Source of the DNA: Sulfuricaulis sp040901545
GTDB lineage: Bacteria > Pseudomonadota > Gammaproteobacteria > Acidiferrobacterales > Sulfurifustaceae
Assembly (NCBI RefSeq): GCF_040901545.1
Contig: NZ_JBBDYL010000031.1
Location: forward strand, 62,001-126,000
Reading direction: 5' to 3'
DNA: 64,000 bases
Part shown: in pieces, positions 16,670 to 24,750 of the stretch
How the letters are laid out: the number at the start of each line of letters is the position of its first letter
How positions within the stretch are numbered: position 1 is the stretch's first letter
Made by a program: the position numbers and the translations under genes
The notes under the pieces: generated by a model
Seen by the model: only the letters and a program-made list of their open reading frames with translations
Databases searched by the model: none
What the model was told of the DNA's origin: nothing

Positions 16670-18721
16670 GTGAAAATTGAAAATGTCATGGAAAACATGG
16701 ATCAAGCCTCGTTCCTGAGTTCGAGGAAGTGGTTTTGGGGAATCGGAATCGCCGGAACATTCCTGGTACTGGCGATTATCTGGGCGTTGTGGGGCGGGTG
16801 GATAACTTTGCTCGCGGCTGCGGTTCTGGGTGCAGGGGGTTTGTGTTACTGGGGGTTGCGCTTTATGGCCGGGATGACCCGCCAGAGCGATGGACGGACG
16901 CAAGTCATTGGACGCATGGTTCCCGAACTGGTGACCACTTCTCAAACGCTGGCGGAATTAGCCGATCGAATAGCCGCCGGCTCGCAAGGACAGGCGTTAG
17001 GCACATCACAAGTCGCCGCGTCGATGGAAGAACTGTCGGCCTCGATTGAGGAAGTAGCGACCCATACGCAACAGGTCTCAAACGAAGCAGAGCAAGCGTT
17101 CGAGACGGCGCACACGGGATCGGAGCGCGCGCGGGAAGCCGTCGCCGCGATCCAGCGCATGGCAAAGGCAGTTGATAAGGCAGCCGGGGCGGTCGAGAGC
17201 CTGGATAAGGTGCAATTGCAGATCGGTCAGGTTGTAGGTGTGATCGAAGAAGTCGCCAACGAGACAAATCTGCTGGCGCTGAATGCAACGATCGAAGCCG
17301 CGCGCGTGGGAAAATACGGCGCCGGTTTCGCGGTGGTGGCGGGTGAGGTGCGCAACCTGGCACAACGGACGGCCGCCGCCACGACGGAAATCAGCAAGAT
17401 GATCGAACAATTGATGCAGCAAATCAACGACGCCGGCGGAGTGTTGAGAACAATCAGCGGTGATGTGGAAAGCGGTGTGCAGTTGGTGGAATATGCCGGT
17501 GAAAGTTTTACCCAAATTGAACAGCGAGTCAGTGAAGTTCGTGGGCGAATCGGGCAAATCGCCGAAGCGGCTGATCAGCAGGCGCATGCCACCATGGATG
17601 TGACCCAAGCCATGGAGCAAGTTGCGGCCGCGTCAACCACCTCTTCCTCTGAAGCGATGCGCGTGTCACAGGCCAGCCAGAGCATTTGGGTATTGGCCGA
17701 TGAAATAAAATCCGGCTTTGCGGCGACACACCAACATCGTGTGCGTCGGCGTGGACGCGGGACGATTTTGCCTTTGGTCACAATGCTTGAAACCACGCAT
17801 CCGATTGCCCAGACGCTCATACGGATAGCCGGAGAAATCGAGCAAGCCTCAAAAGGTCGTCTAAAGGGAGAAATAGTCGCCGGCAAACAAACCGGTCTTG
17901 GCGATCGGGACATCCTGCGGGGATTGCGCAGCGGCGAGTTCGCCCTGGGTATCGCCACCTCGGCCGTGCTCGCAAACTATGCGCCCGCGCTCAACGCGTT
18001 GGATCTGCCTTATGCCTTCCGTAATGCGGATGAAGCCTTCCGGGTTCTGGATGGACCTCTGGGCACCAGTCTGCTCGATCCGTTGCGTCAGCTGGGCATG
18101 ATTCCTTATGGTTATTTGCACTATGGAGCGCGACACTTTACCAATAACAAGCAGCCGATACATCGTCCCGAAGATTTGCGTGGACTGGTAATACGGGTGA
18201 TGGAATCCAGCCTTTTCAAGGCGCTGTGCCATGCGCTGGGCGCCAAGCCGAAGGCAGTGCCTTATAACGAACTGGTCGAAGCCGTACGCACGGGAGCCGT
18301 CGAGGTACAAGAAAATCCCTTGCCGACTATTTATCAGTTGGGCATTCACCGGTATCACCGCTACTTGACACTTGACGGACATACCCAGGGTGCCATGGCG
18401 ATACTCGGATCAGAGCAGGTTATCAATAACCTGTCTCCGGAAATGCGTGAAATTCTTGACAATACGATTCGTCAGTCCATTCCCTGGCAGCGAGAACTGG
18501 CGCAAAAGGCCGAAGCCGAGGCTTTGGCTGCTATGCAGGCCCATGGAGTAAAGGTTGTACAGTTGACTCAGGATGAGCGAGACGCATTTGTTGAGAAAAT
18601 GCATCCGGTCTGGGAGCAATTCTGCGGGGTGATCGGCGATAGCGTCATGACACAAATCCAACGCCAGGCGGGGCATCGGATTAAGGGCGCGCACGCGCCT
18701 CGCCGGGTTTCACATCGTTGA
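16670..18721 (+). CDS. chemoreceptor signalling domain fused to a TRAP DctP-type solute-binding domain
   Basis: A 683-residue protein. The GTG at 16670 was chosen because AGGGGAG lies eight bases before it; an earlier in-frame TTG at 16640 is less likely. Two hydrophobic helices (about 21-41 and 43-64) form a tight hairpin with almost no periplasmic loop. A methyl-accepting signalling coiled coil follows, with the CheA/CheW-contacting tip at about 193-235 (EEVANETNLLALNATIEAAR). No HAMP domain is obvious. Residues about 366-665 match DctP solute-binding proteins, including the conserved carboxylate Arg in GLVIRVMES and VEVQENPLPTIYQLG. The topology predicts that both signalling and DctP domains are cytoplasmic. 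No TRAP permease genes are in the window. The likely ligand class is an organic acid. Confidence 0.82.
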   Translation: MKIENVMENMDQASFLSSRKWFWGIGIAGTFLVLAIIWALWGGWITLLAAAVLGAGGLCYWGLRFMAGMTRQSDGRTQVIGRMVPELVTTSQTLAELADRIAAGSQGQALGTSQVAASMEELSASIEEVATHTQQVSNEAEQAFETAHTGSERAREAVAAIQRMAKAVDKAAGAVESLDKVQLQIGQVVGVIEEVANETNLLALNATIEAARVGKYGAGFAVVAGEVRNLAQRTAAATTEISKMIEQLMQQINDAGGVLRTISGDVESGVQLVEYAGESFTQIEQRVSEVRGRIGQIAEAADQQAHATMDVTQAMEQVAAASTTSSSEAMRVSQASQSIWVLADEIKSGFAATHQHRVRRRGRGTILPLVTMLETTHPIAQTLIRIAGEIEQASKGRLKGEIVAGKQTGLGDRDILRGLRSGEFALGIATSAVLANYAPALNALDLPYAFRNADEAFRVLDGPLGTSLLDPLRQLGMIPYGYLHYGARHFTNNKQPIHRPEDLRGLVIRVMESSLFKALCHALGAKPKAVPYNELVEAVRTGAVEVQENPLPTIYQLGIHRYHRYLTLDGHTQGAMAILGSEQVINNLSPEMREILDNTIRQSIPWQRELAQKAEAEALAAMQAHGVKVVQLTQDERDAFVEKMHPVWEQFCGVIGDSVMTQIQRQAGHRIKGAHAPRRVSHR

Positions 18722-19139
18722 AATTTGTTCGAATCGTTTGTTAACGACAATAAAGATTCCAGAGTCTCACCTGTCAGCGCGACTGTCGATTTTGAGGTCA
18801 TTACAGGTCGTGACGCGTGGGCTTGGTTCCGGCTTGGGGATATTGTTTTTTTACTTCTAGGTTCTGATCAATCGATCCTCGCAGACTGGTATGAACCGGT
18901 GCGTCGACAGCAATCGTGGCGCCGGTACGAAAATCGTGCTTTGAGATGATGGGATATTCATGTACGATTGGCGTTAAATTCCCCGCTTCGAACTCTATCG
19001 CGCGCCAAGCCAGATGCGTATTATTCAAGTTATATGCGCAGAGTTTCGGTGCCAGGAACATTGTAGACCAGCTCCCTGTTCCCTCTCTCCGGAAAAATAA
19101 CAGCGAAGCTTCATTCCCGGGCTGAATTAATATAACAGC
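18722..19139. other. 418-base gap without a supportable gene
   Basis: Short open frames exist on both strands (for example 18801-19145 minus) but none has recognisable similarity or a good ribosome-binding site. The region is richer in A+T than its flanks and may be degraded coding sequence plus the promoter of the FAH gene at 19140. Confidence 0.3.
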
Positions 19140-20030
19140 ATGCATCTTGTTACTTTCCAGAGTGCTGGCCGGAGTCGTATCGGGATACTCGATCCTTCAT
19201 CCGCTGAAATTACCGATTTTTCCCAAGCCGCGCCGGACTTGCCGGATACGATGCAGTCGTTCATTGCCCTGGGAAACGCGGGACTGACCGAGGCCAGGCT
19301 TGCCATCAAGCGCGGGACAGGACGCGTCCCGGTCTCGGCAGTACGTCTGCTCGCACCGATGCCGAATCCGCGCCGAAATATCTTATGTGTTGGCAAGAAT
19401 TACCGCGAGCATGCCAGGGAACTGCAATCGAGCAATGTGCTGAACGACAATTCCGGGGAGATTATTCCCGAAGTCCCGATTTTTTTCACCAAGGCAACCT
19501 CATCCGTGATCGGACCGAACGAACCGATTCCGGGATGGCTCGATCCGGAATCCTCCACCGATTACGAGGGCGAGCTCGGCGTGATTATCGGTTCCGGGGG
19601 GCGCGGCATTACCCGCGCCGAAGCCATGCGGCATGTTTACGGTTACACGATTATCAACGACATAACATCGCGCGGGTTGCAGCGTCGCCATGCGCAGTGG
19701 TTTCTCGGGAAAAGTCTCGACGGTTACTGCCCCATGGGTCCGGCTCTCGTTACCGTCGATGAAGTGCCGGATATCGGTTCATCGCGCTTGCAGACCCACG
19801 TGAACGGTGAATTGCGACAGCAGGCGCTTATTTCTGAATTGATCTTTGATATTCCAACTTTGATCGAGGTTTTGTCGCGCACGATGACGCTCGAGACGGG
19901 CGACATTATCGCCACGGGAACGCCGGCCGGAGTGGGTGCCGGGTTCAAGCAGCCAAAATATTTAAAAAAAGGCGATGTGGTCGTCGTTACCGTTGATCGT
20001 ATCGGCAGGCTGGAGAACGCAGTGGCCTAG
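19140..20030 (+). CDS. fumarylacetoacetate hydrolase (FAH) family protein
   Basis: A 296-residue FAH-fold enzyme. The C-terminal catalytic core contains the acidic metal ligands in DYEGELGVIIG and the conserved GYTIINDITSRGLQ, with GKSLDGYCPMGPALV and the terminal IATGTPAGVGAGF motif. Family members hydrolyse or decarboxylate acylpyruvates, fumarylpyruvate or related 2-oxo acids using Mg2+ or Mn2+. The start ATG directly precedes HLVTFQS, a typical N-terminus. It is convergent with moeA and is not in an evident operon, so its substrate stays open. Confidence 0.9.
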   Translation: MHLVTFQSAGRSRIGILDPSSAEITDFSQAAPDLPDTMQSFIALGNAGLTEARLAIKRGTGRVPVSAVRLLAPMPNPRRNILCVGKNYREHARELQSSNVLNDNSGEIIPEVPIFFTKATSSVIGPNEPIPGWLDPESSTDYEGELGVIIGSGGRGITRAEAMRHVYGYTIINDITSRGLQRRHAQWFLGKSLDGYCPMGPALVTVDEVPDIGSSRLQTHVNGELRQQALISELIFDIPTLIEVLSRTMTLETGDIIATGTPAGVGAGFKQPKYLKKGDVVVVTVDRIGRLENAVA

Positions 20031-20220
20031 AAGAATGAAAAAACGCATTGTTCCATGTTTCAAGAATTACAACTCAAGTAGACGCGGCATTAACTCCACC
20101 AGGTTGCACGGTTGCCTCCGGTAATCCAGCTGCCAGCGTGCGGGAGTGAAGCGTGGAGGTGAGGTCATGGTTCCTCTCTGTTCGCGTCTAGGATTGTCAA
20201 TCCTGAAAACTCCGTGAACT

Positions 20221-21495
20221 TCAAAGCATGCCGTAAAAAGGCTGCACGTCCACAATTGTTCCCGGTTCAACGGCATTGCTATCCTGTGGAAGGATCACAA
20301 AACAGTTGGCCTCGCTCATGGAGCGTAAAATGCCCGAACCTTGTTTCCCGGTGGCCCGGACAATCAAATCTCCACTGACGTCGCGTTCCAGCACGGCACG
20401 CTGGAATTCCGTTCGCCCCGGCCTTTTCTGAAATCTCGATATACATCGAACCTTGTAGGTCATCATCCCGGCATGTGTGCCGGTTTGGCCCATCATTCGG
20501 CGCAGCGCCGGTTCGACAAATTGGTAAAAAGTCACCATGACTGAAACCGGATTACCCGGAAGACCGAAGAATGTCGCTCCCCGCACTCGTCCGAAAGCGA
20601 GTGGACGACCCGGCTTCATGGCGATTTGCCAGAAACCGATTTCACCGAGTGCCTCGAGCGTTTCTTTTACGTAATCGGCTTCCCCTACGGAAACACCGCC
20701 GGAAGTGATGACGACGTCGGCATTCTCCGATGCCTCGATAAACGCCTTTTTGATGGCGTCGCGATCGTCGCGGATGACACCCATGTCCTGTATGTCTACG
20801 GCCAGGCGCGTGAGCATCCCGTAGAGTGTGTAGCGATTGCTGTCGTAAATCTGTCCTTCAGTGATGGGTTGACCGATAGAGCGCAATTCATCGCCGGTCG
20901 AAAAAAAGGCAACGCGAATCCGCCGTCTGACCGATACTTCCCCGAGTCCGATCGAAGCCAGCAAGCCCAGTTCGGGGGGCATAATCTGTTTCCCGCTGGT
21001 AAGCGCCACTTGGCCTGTTGCCAGATCTTCGCCGGCGGCACGAATGTTTTCTCCCTCTTTTAAGGCAGTTCCGATCCGGATCATGTTATTTTCGATTCGC
21101 ACATTTTCTTGCATCACGACCGTGTCGGCACCCGCCGGGACCGCCGCGCCTGTCATGATGCGTATGCATTCACCGGCGTGAACATGGCCATCGAACGGCC
21201 TTCCGGCCCAAGCCGTTCCGATTACGCGCAACGCAGCCGTTCCGGCAGCGGCCAGATCAGCATGAACGAAGGCGTATCCGTCCACGGCGGAATTGGTGTG
21301 TGATGGAACGTTGATGGGAGAGCGGATATCTTCGTCCAGGATACGCCCCAGCGCGCTGCGCAGAGCGATTTTCTCGGCGCCGGAAACAGGGTTTACACCG
21401 GACTCGATGCGTTTTCGTGCTTCATCCACGCTCAGGGCGGAAGCAGCTTGTTTGTCGCCGCAAGCAGGGAGGGAAGAAGTTTTGCCATCGCTCAT
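20221..21495 (-). CDS. moeA: molybdopterin molybdenumtransferase MoeA
   Basis: A 424-residue MoeA that inserts molybdate into adenylylated molybdopterin. Motifs include NSAVDGYAF near residue 66, IMTGAAVPAGADTVV, the MoCF fold with TSGGVSVGEADYVKE, and GLPGNPVSVMVTF. The start was placed at the ATG at 21495, because the frame upstream of it overlaps mobB and lacks family similarity. It is the last gene of a minus-strand cluster mobA-mobB-moeA, 13 bases after the mobB stop. It serves both formate dehydrogenases in this window. Confidence 0.93.
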   Translation of the reverse strand: MSDGKTSSLPACGDKQAASALSVDEARKRIESGVNPVSGAEKIALRSALGRILDEDIRSPINVPSHTNSAVDGYAFVHADLAAAGTAALRVIGTAWAGRPFDGHVHAGECIRIMTGAAVPAGADTVVMQENVRIENNMIRIGTALKEGENIRAAGEDLATGQVALTSGKQIMPPELGLLASIGLGEVSVRRRIRVAFFSTGDELRSIGQPITEGQIYDSNRYTLYGMLTRLAVDIQDMGVIRDDRDAIKKAFIEASENADVVITSGGVSVGEADYVKETLEALGEIGFWQIAMKPGRPLAFGRVRGATFFGLPGNPVSVMVTFYQFVEPALRRMMGQTGTHAGMMTYKVRCISRFQKRPGRTEFQRAVLERDVSGDLIVRATGKQGSGILRSMSEANCFVILPQDSNAVEPGTIVDVQPFYGML

Positions 21496-21508
21496 GATTT
21501 TGTCTGTA

Positions 21509-22078
21509 CTATAAGTTGCGTTTCGGGTTGTTCGATGCATGAACCGGCTTTCCTGCCGATTTATCCAGAAATCCCACGATAAATTCGGATATTTCCTCCG
21601 GTCGATTGAGATCAAGTCTCGGCAGACTTGTTTTTACCGCCAATGGAGCATCAGAGGCAATGGCGATAATCGAGCTGTCATCGGGATAAAGCAACGGGTG
21701 CCCCAGGCTCGGACGATGGAGTTCGATCTTCGGAAATTGCTCGGCTTTGAATCCTTCCACCAGAATGAAGTCCAAAGATGACTGGTCGAGGTGATGCAGC
21801 AGTTCTTCCAGACACGGTTCCTGAGCAGGTTCCGTTTCGACGACCAGCGCCCATCGATGTCGCGACCCCACCAGAGTCTGGATGGCGCCGGCCTTGCGTA
21901 ACTCATAGCTGTCTTTCCCCGGTACATCGATATCGAAGCTGTGATGCGCGTGTTTTACCACGCCGACACGATATCCGCTGCGGCGGAGCGCGGTCACCAG
22001 TTTTACCAATAGCGTTGTCTTGCCCACGCCGCTGAAGGCGGCAAAACCCACTATAGGAATGGCAGTGTTTTTCAGCAT
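21509..22078 (-). CDS. mobB: molybdopterin-guanine dinucleotide biosynthesis adapter MobB
   Basis: A 189-residue GTP-binding protein with the P-loop FSGVGKTTL near residue 17 and VVKHAHHSFDIDVPGKDS, a MobB signature. DFILVEGFK gives the conserved acidic-glycine segment. MobB assists MobA in attaching GMP to the molybdenum cofactor and is often not essential. Its start codon directly abuts the mobA stop, so the two genes are translationally coupled. Confidence 0.93.
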   Translation of the reverse strand: MLKNTAIPIVGFAAFSGVGKTTLLVKLVTALRRSGYRVGVVKHAHHSFDIDVPGKDSYELRKAGAIQTLVGSRHRWALVVETEPAQEPCLEELLHHLDQSSLDFILVEGFKAEQFPKIELHRPSLGHPLLYPDDSSIIAIASDAPLAVKTSLPRLDLNRPEEISEFIVGFLDKSAGKPVHASNNPKRNL

Positions 22079-22711
22079 TTATTGGTTTCGCTCCGCGACC
22101 AGTTTGTTTTCCAGATCGGCACGTTCTTCCGGACTGTTTACATTGAGAAACGAATTGGGTGTGTCATCAAAATAGGCGATGGCCAACCGGTGCCGGGCGT
22201 ACCAGCGGTCAATCTTCCGCTCACCGGCGTTTAAAAACTCAAGTAAGTCAGGCAACAGAACGCATCGGATCAATGCAAACACGGGGTGCGTCCGGTCCCC
22301 GTCATGGACGCTGCTGATATCCGCGTTCTCGCGCTCCATGGCCTCATGCAGGCGTCTGACCAGGCCATCGCTGATGAGCGGTGAGTCGCATGGCACGGTG
22401 ACGATATATTTAGTCCGGGCCGCCTGCATTCCGCTCGCCATACCGGCGAGGGGACCTTGAAATCCATCCATTATGTCCGGTATTACCCGAAAACCGAAGG
22501 CTCGATACTGCTCAAGATTTCGGTTTGCGTTAATAAAAATATTATCGACTTCACGCCGTAGGGCATTGATGACATGTTCGACCATGGGTTTGCCATTCAA
22601 AATTACCAGCCCTTTATCGATTCCCCCCATCCGCTGGGCACGTCCGCCGGCGAGAATGACCGCGGTAATTTCCCGCCTGAAAGTTGAAGGTGAAGGCATG
22701 GAGGGATTCAT
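22079..22711 (-). CDS. mobA: molybdenum cofactor guanylyltransferase MobA
   Basis: A 210-residue nucleotidyltransferase that makes the guanine dinucleotide form of the cofactor used by DMSO-reductase-family enzymes such as formate dehydrogenase. The N-terminal VILAGGRAQRMGGIDKGL motif binds GTP, and VTVPCDSPLIS carries the conserved Asp of the second motif. It is the first gene of the cluster. The opposite strand's sigma-54 regulator starts 561 bases away. Confidence 0.93.
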   Translation of the reverse strand: MNPSMPSPSTFRREITAVILAGGRAQRMGGIDKGLVILNGKPMVEHVINALRREVDNIFINANRNLEQYRAFGFRVIPDIMDGFQGPLAGMASGMQAARTKYIVTVPCDSPLISDGLVRRLHEAMERENADISSVHDGDRTHPVFALIRCVLLPDLLEFLNAGERKIDRWYARHRLAIAYFDDTPNSFLNVNSPEERADLENKLVAERNQ

Positions 22712-23272
22712 GATTCCACTCGTACCCCCCGGTTGACTGCTGCAGGAAATCCTTGATTCATGTCGGAAAGATCATCCACCAGATGTATTTTCTGTCATGC
22801 AATCGCAGAAGACCATCCCCGATTGCGGCGGCCTGCTGTAATTCACGGCAGGTAATGACGACGCCACTTTTTTCCGTAATGAATCGTTGAATCAGATAAA
22901 TGGGTGCGTTCTCGCGATTCAAGATCCATGCTGGATAGCGGATCGCCATGCAGCAGGAAGCGCCATAATGCAGACGTGAATTGTAAGAGAATCTCCTTTA
23001 CGATGTGCTTTTTTAGCTCCAGTTAGTGCAATTCCGGTGCCATTTCTTTTTATGATCATTTTCATGCATATTACATGGGGCCTTTTTACTTCATGAAACA
23101 CAACAGTTTGACAACCGCGTCAAATTGGCGCACCTTAATCCTGCGTTGCGTCAGATTGTCGCATTGATTTTGTGATTCTGTTGATTTTCATGAGTTATTT
23201 TCCGATGGTTGGTGTGCCCACAGTTCGTAAGTGAACCGCTTGTGTCACAAAGTTTATTGAGGCGTAAAGATT
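22712..23272. other. 561-base divergent intergenic region
   Basis: It separates mobA (minus) from the two-component genes (plus), so it should hold both promoters. Two minus-strand frames of about 60 codons (22758-22949 and 22919-23101) have no recognisable similarity and no good ribosome-binding site. TTGAC and GTCAA half-sites around 23107-23125 form a small inverted repeat that could be an operator. The 23000-23270 part is A+T-rich. Confidence 0.35.
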
Positions 23273-24709
23273 ATGTCCATCAGCACGGTTCAACAAGCGT
23301 CATCCCTGCCGTCCGAGAAATACTCCCGGACTGAACTGCCTTCGAAACGGAGCGGTTCGATCCTGGTGGTTGATGACGAGGCAGGGATCAGAAATTTCCT
23401 TCATCGCGCCCTCATCAAAGAATACGGCCTGGTCGAAGTCGCTGAGTCGGTGGAGACGGCGGAAGAGCTTCGTCAGCGGTGCCATTTTGATCTGTTAATC
23501 GTGGATATCCGGCTTTCCGATCGCTCGGGTCTGGAATGGGTGGAAGAACTGCGTCGCCGCGGAAATACCGTCGACGTCATTTTCATAACCGCCTATGCCG
23601 ATCTCACCACGACAATCAGCGCACTGCGTTCGGGGGCAACTGATTTTATTCTCAAACCTTTCCGTCTTGAACAAATACTGGCTTCAGTCGAGCGCAGTTT
23701 CGAGCGGCGCATGCTGGCTCGGGAAAATCTTACACTGCGCCGGCAAGTAAATGACATTTCCGAGCGGCTTTATGGGAATTCGGGAATACTGGGCCGGAGT
23801 TCGGCGATGAAAACCGTCAGCGACATGATCAAGCGAGTGGCCTCGACGCCAAGTTCGGTTTTGATCGAAGGAGAAACCGGCACCGGCAAGGAACTGGCGG
23901 CGAGCGCCATTCATCGTCTTAGCGGACGCGAAGGGGCATTCGTGCCGGTTAATTGCGTGGCCATTTCGCCCGATTTGTTTGAAAGTGAACTGTTCGGCCA
24001 CACCAAAGGCGCGTTTACCGGCGCTCATCAATCGCGTGACGGGCTGTTCAGCTTTGCCAACGGTGGCACGTTGTTTCTCGATGAAATTTCGGAAATGCCA
24101 TCGCCGTTGCAGGCTAAAATACTGCGCGTCCTTGAAAACCACCGGGTCCGTCCGGTGGGATCCAACCGGGAGATAAACGTGGATGTTCGGCTTATCGCGG
24201 CCAGCAACCGCTGTCTTGAAGATGCGGTGATAGCGGGTACCTTCCGCGAAGATCTTTATTATCGTCTTAACGTGGTGACGATAAAATGCCCGCCGCTGAG
24301 AGATCATGTTGAAGATATACCGGAAATGGTCGGTATCTTTACACAATCCCTCGCCCTGGAATTGGGTGTCAAACCGTTTTCCTTCAGCCAGGATGATATG
24401 GCGCGCTTGCAATCCTACCGTTGGCCGGGCAACGTCCGTGAATTGAAAAACCTGGTGGAGCGCGCGTTGCTGCTCGGTAGTTTTCCCTGGGAGGCCATAT
24501 CCGGTAATTCCGGCCAGGCGGAATCCGCGACCCCAAACCAAACTACGCTTGAGTTTTCCGCTGATTTGACACTGGAACAGGTTGAAAAACAGCACATGCT
24601 GCAGGTCCTTAGTGCGGCCGATGGAAATAAATCGGAAGCCGCGCGACGTCTGGGGATCTCGCGAAAAACCATGGAACGCAAGCTGCGCTCCTGGCCCGAA
24701 TTATCCTGA
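23273..24709 (+). CDS. sigma-54-dependent response regulator (NtrC family)
   Basis: A 478-residue activator. The N-terminal receiver spans about 27-145, with acidic residues in VVDDE, the phospho-acceptor Asp in LLIVDIRLSD, and Lys in FILKPF. The central AAA+ domain has Walker A GETGTGKE and the sigma-54-contacting GAFTGA loop. A Fis-type helix-turn-helix ends the protein (NKSEAARRLGISRKTMERKL). It works with the kinase that begins 41 bases downstream. Proximity to the Glt-type importer suggests control of acidic amino-acid uptake, as in AauRS-like pairs, but this is inference. Confidence 0.92.
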   Translation: MSISTVQQASSLPSEKYSRTELPSKRSGSILVVDDEAGIRNFLHRALIKEYGLVEVAESVETAEELRQRCHFDLLIVDIRLSDRSGLEWVEELRRRGNTVDVIFITAYADLTTTISALRSGATDFILKPFRLEQILASVERSFERRMLARENLTLRRQVNDISERLYGNSGILGRSSAMKTVSDMIKRVASTPSSVLIEGETGTGKELAASAIHRLSGREGAFVPVNCVAISPDLFESELFGHTKGAFTGAHQSRDGLFSFANGGTLFLDEISEMPSPLQAKILRVLENHRVRPVGSNREINVDVRLIAASNRCLEDAVIAGTFREDLYYRLNVVTIKCPPLRDHVEDIPEMVGIFTQSLALELGVKPFSFSQDDMARLQSYRWPGNVRELKNLVERALLLGSFPWEAISGNSGQAESATPNQTTLEFSADLTLEQVEKQHMLQVLSAADGNKSEAARRLGISRKTMERKLRSWPELS

Positions 24710-24750
24710 TATTCACCGGTTGTCTTTCCGCGGGTTAACGGTAGCGAGTC

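Noticed and set aside
18801..19145. 114-codon minus-strand open frame
   Set aside because: No recognisable domain, no good ribosome-binding site, overlaps the FAH start. Could be a gene remnant but cannot be supported.
22758..22949. 63-codon minus-strand open frame upstream of mobA
   Set aside because: Amino-acid composition is plausible but there is no Shine-Dalgarno sequence or similarity I can name.
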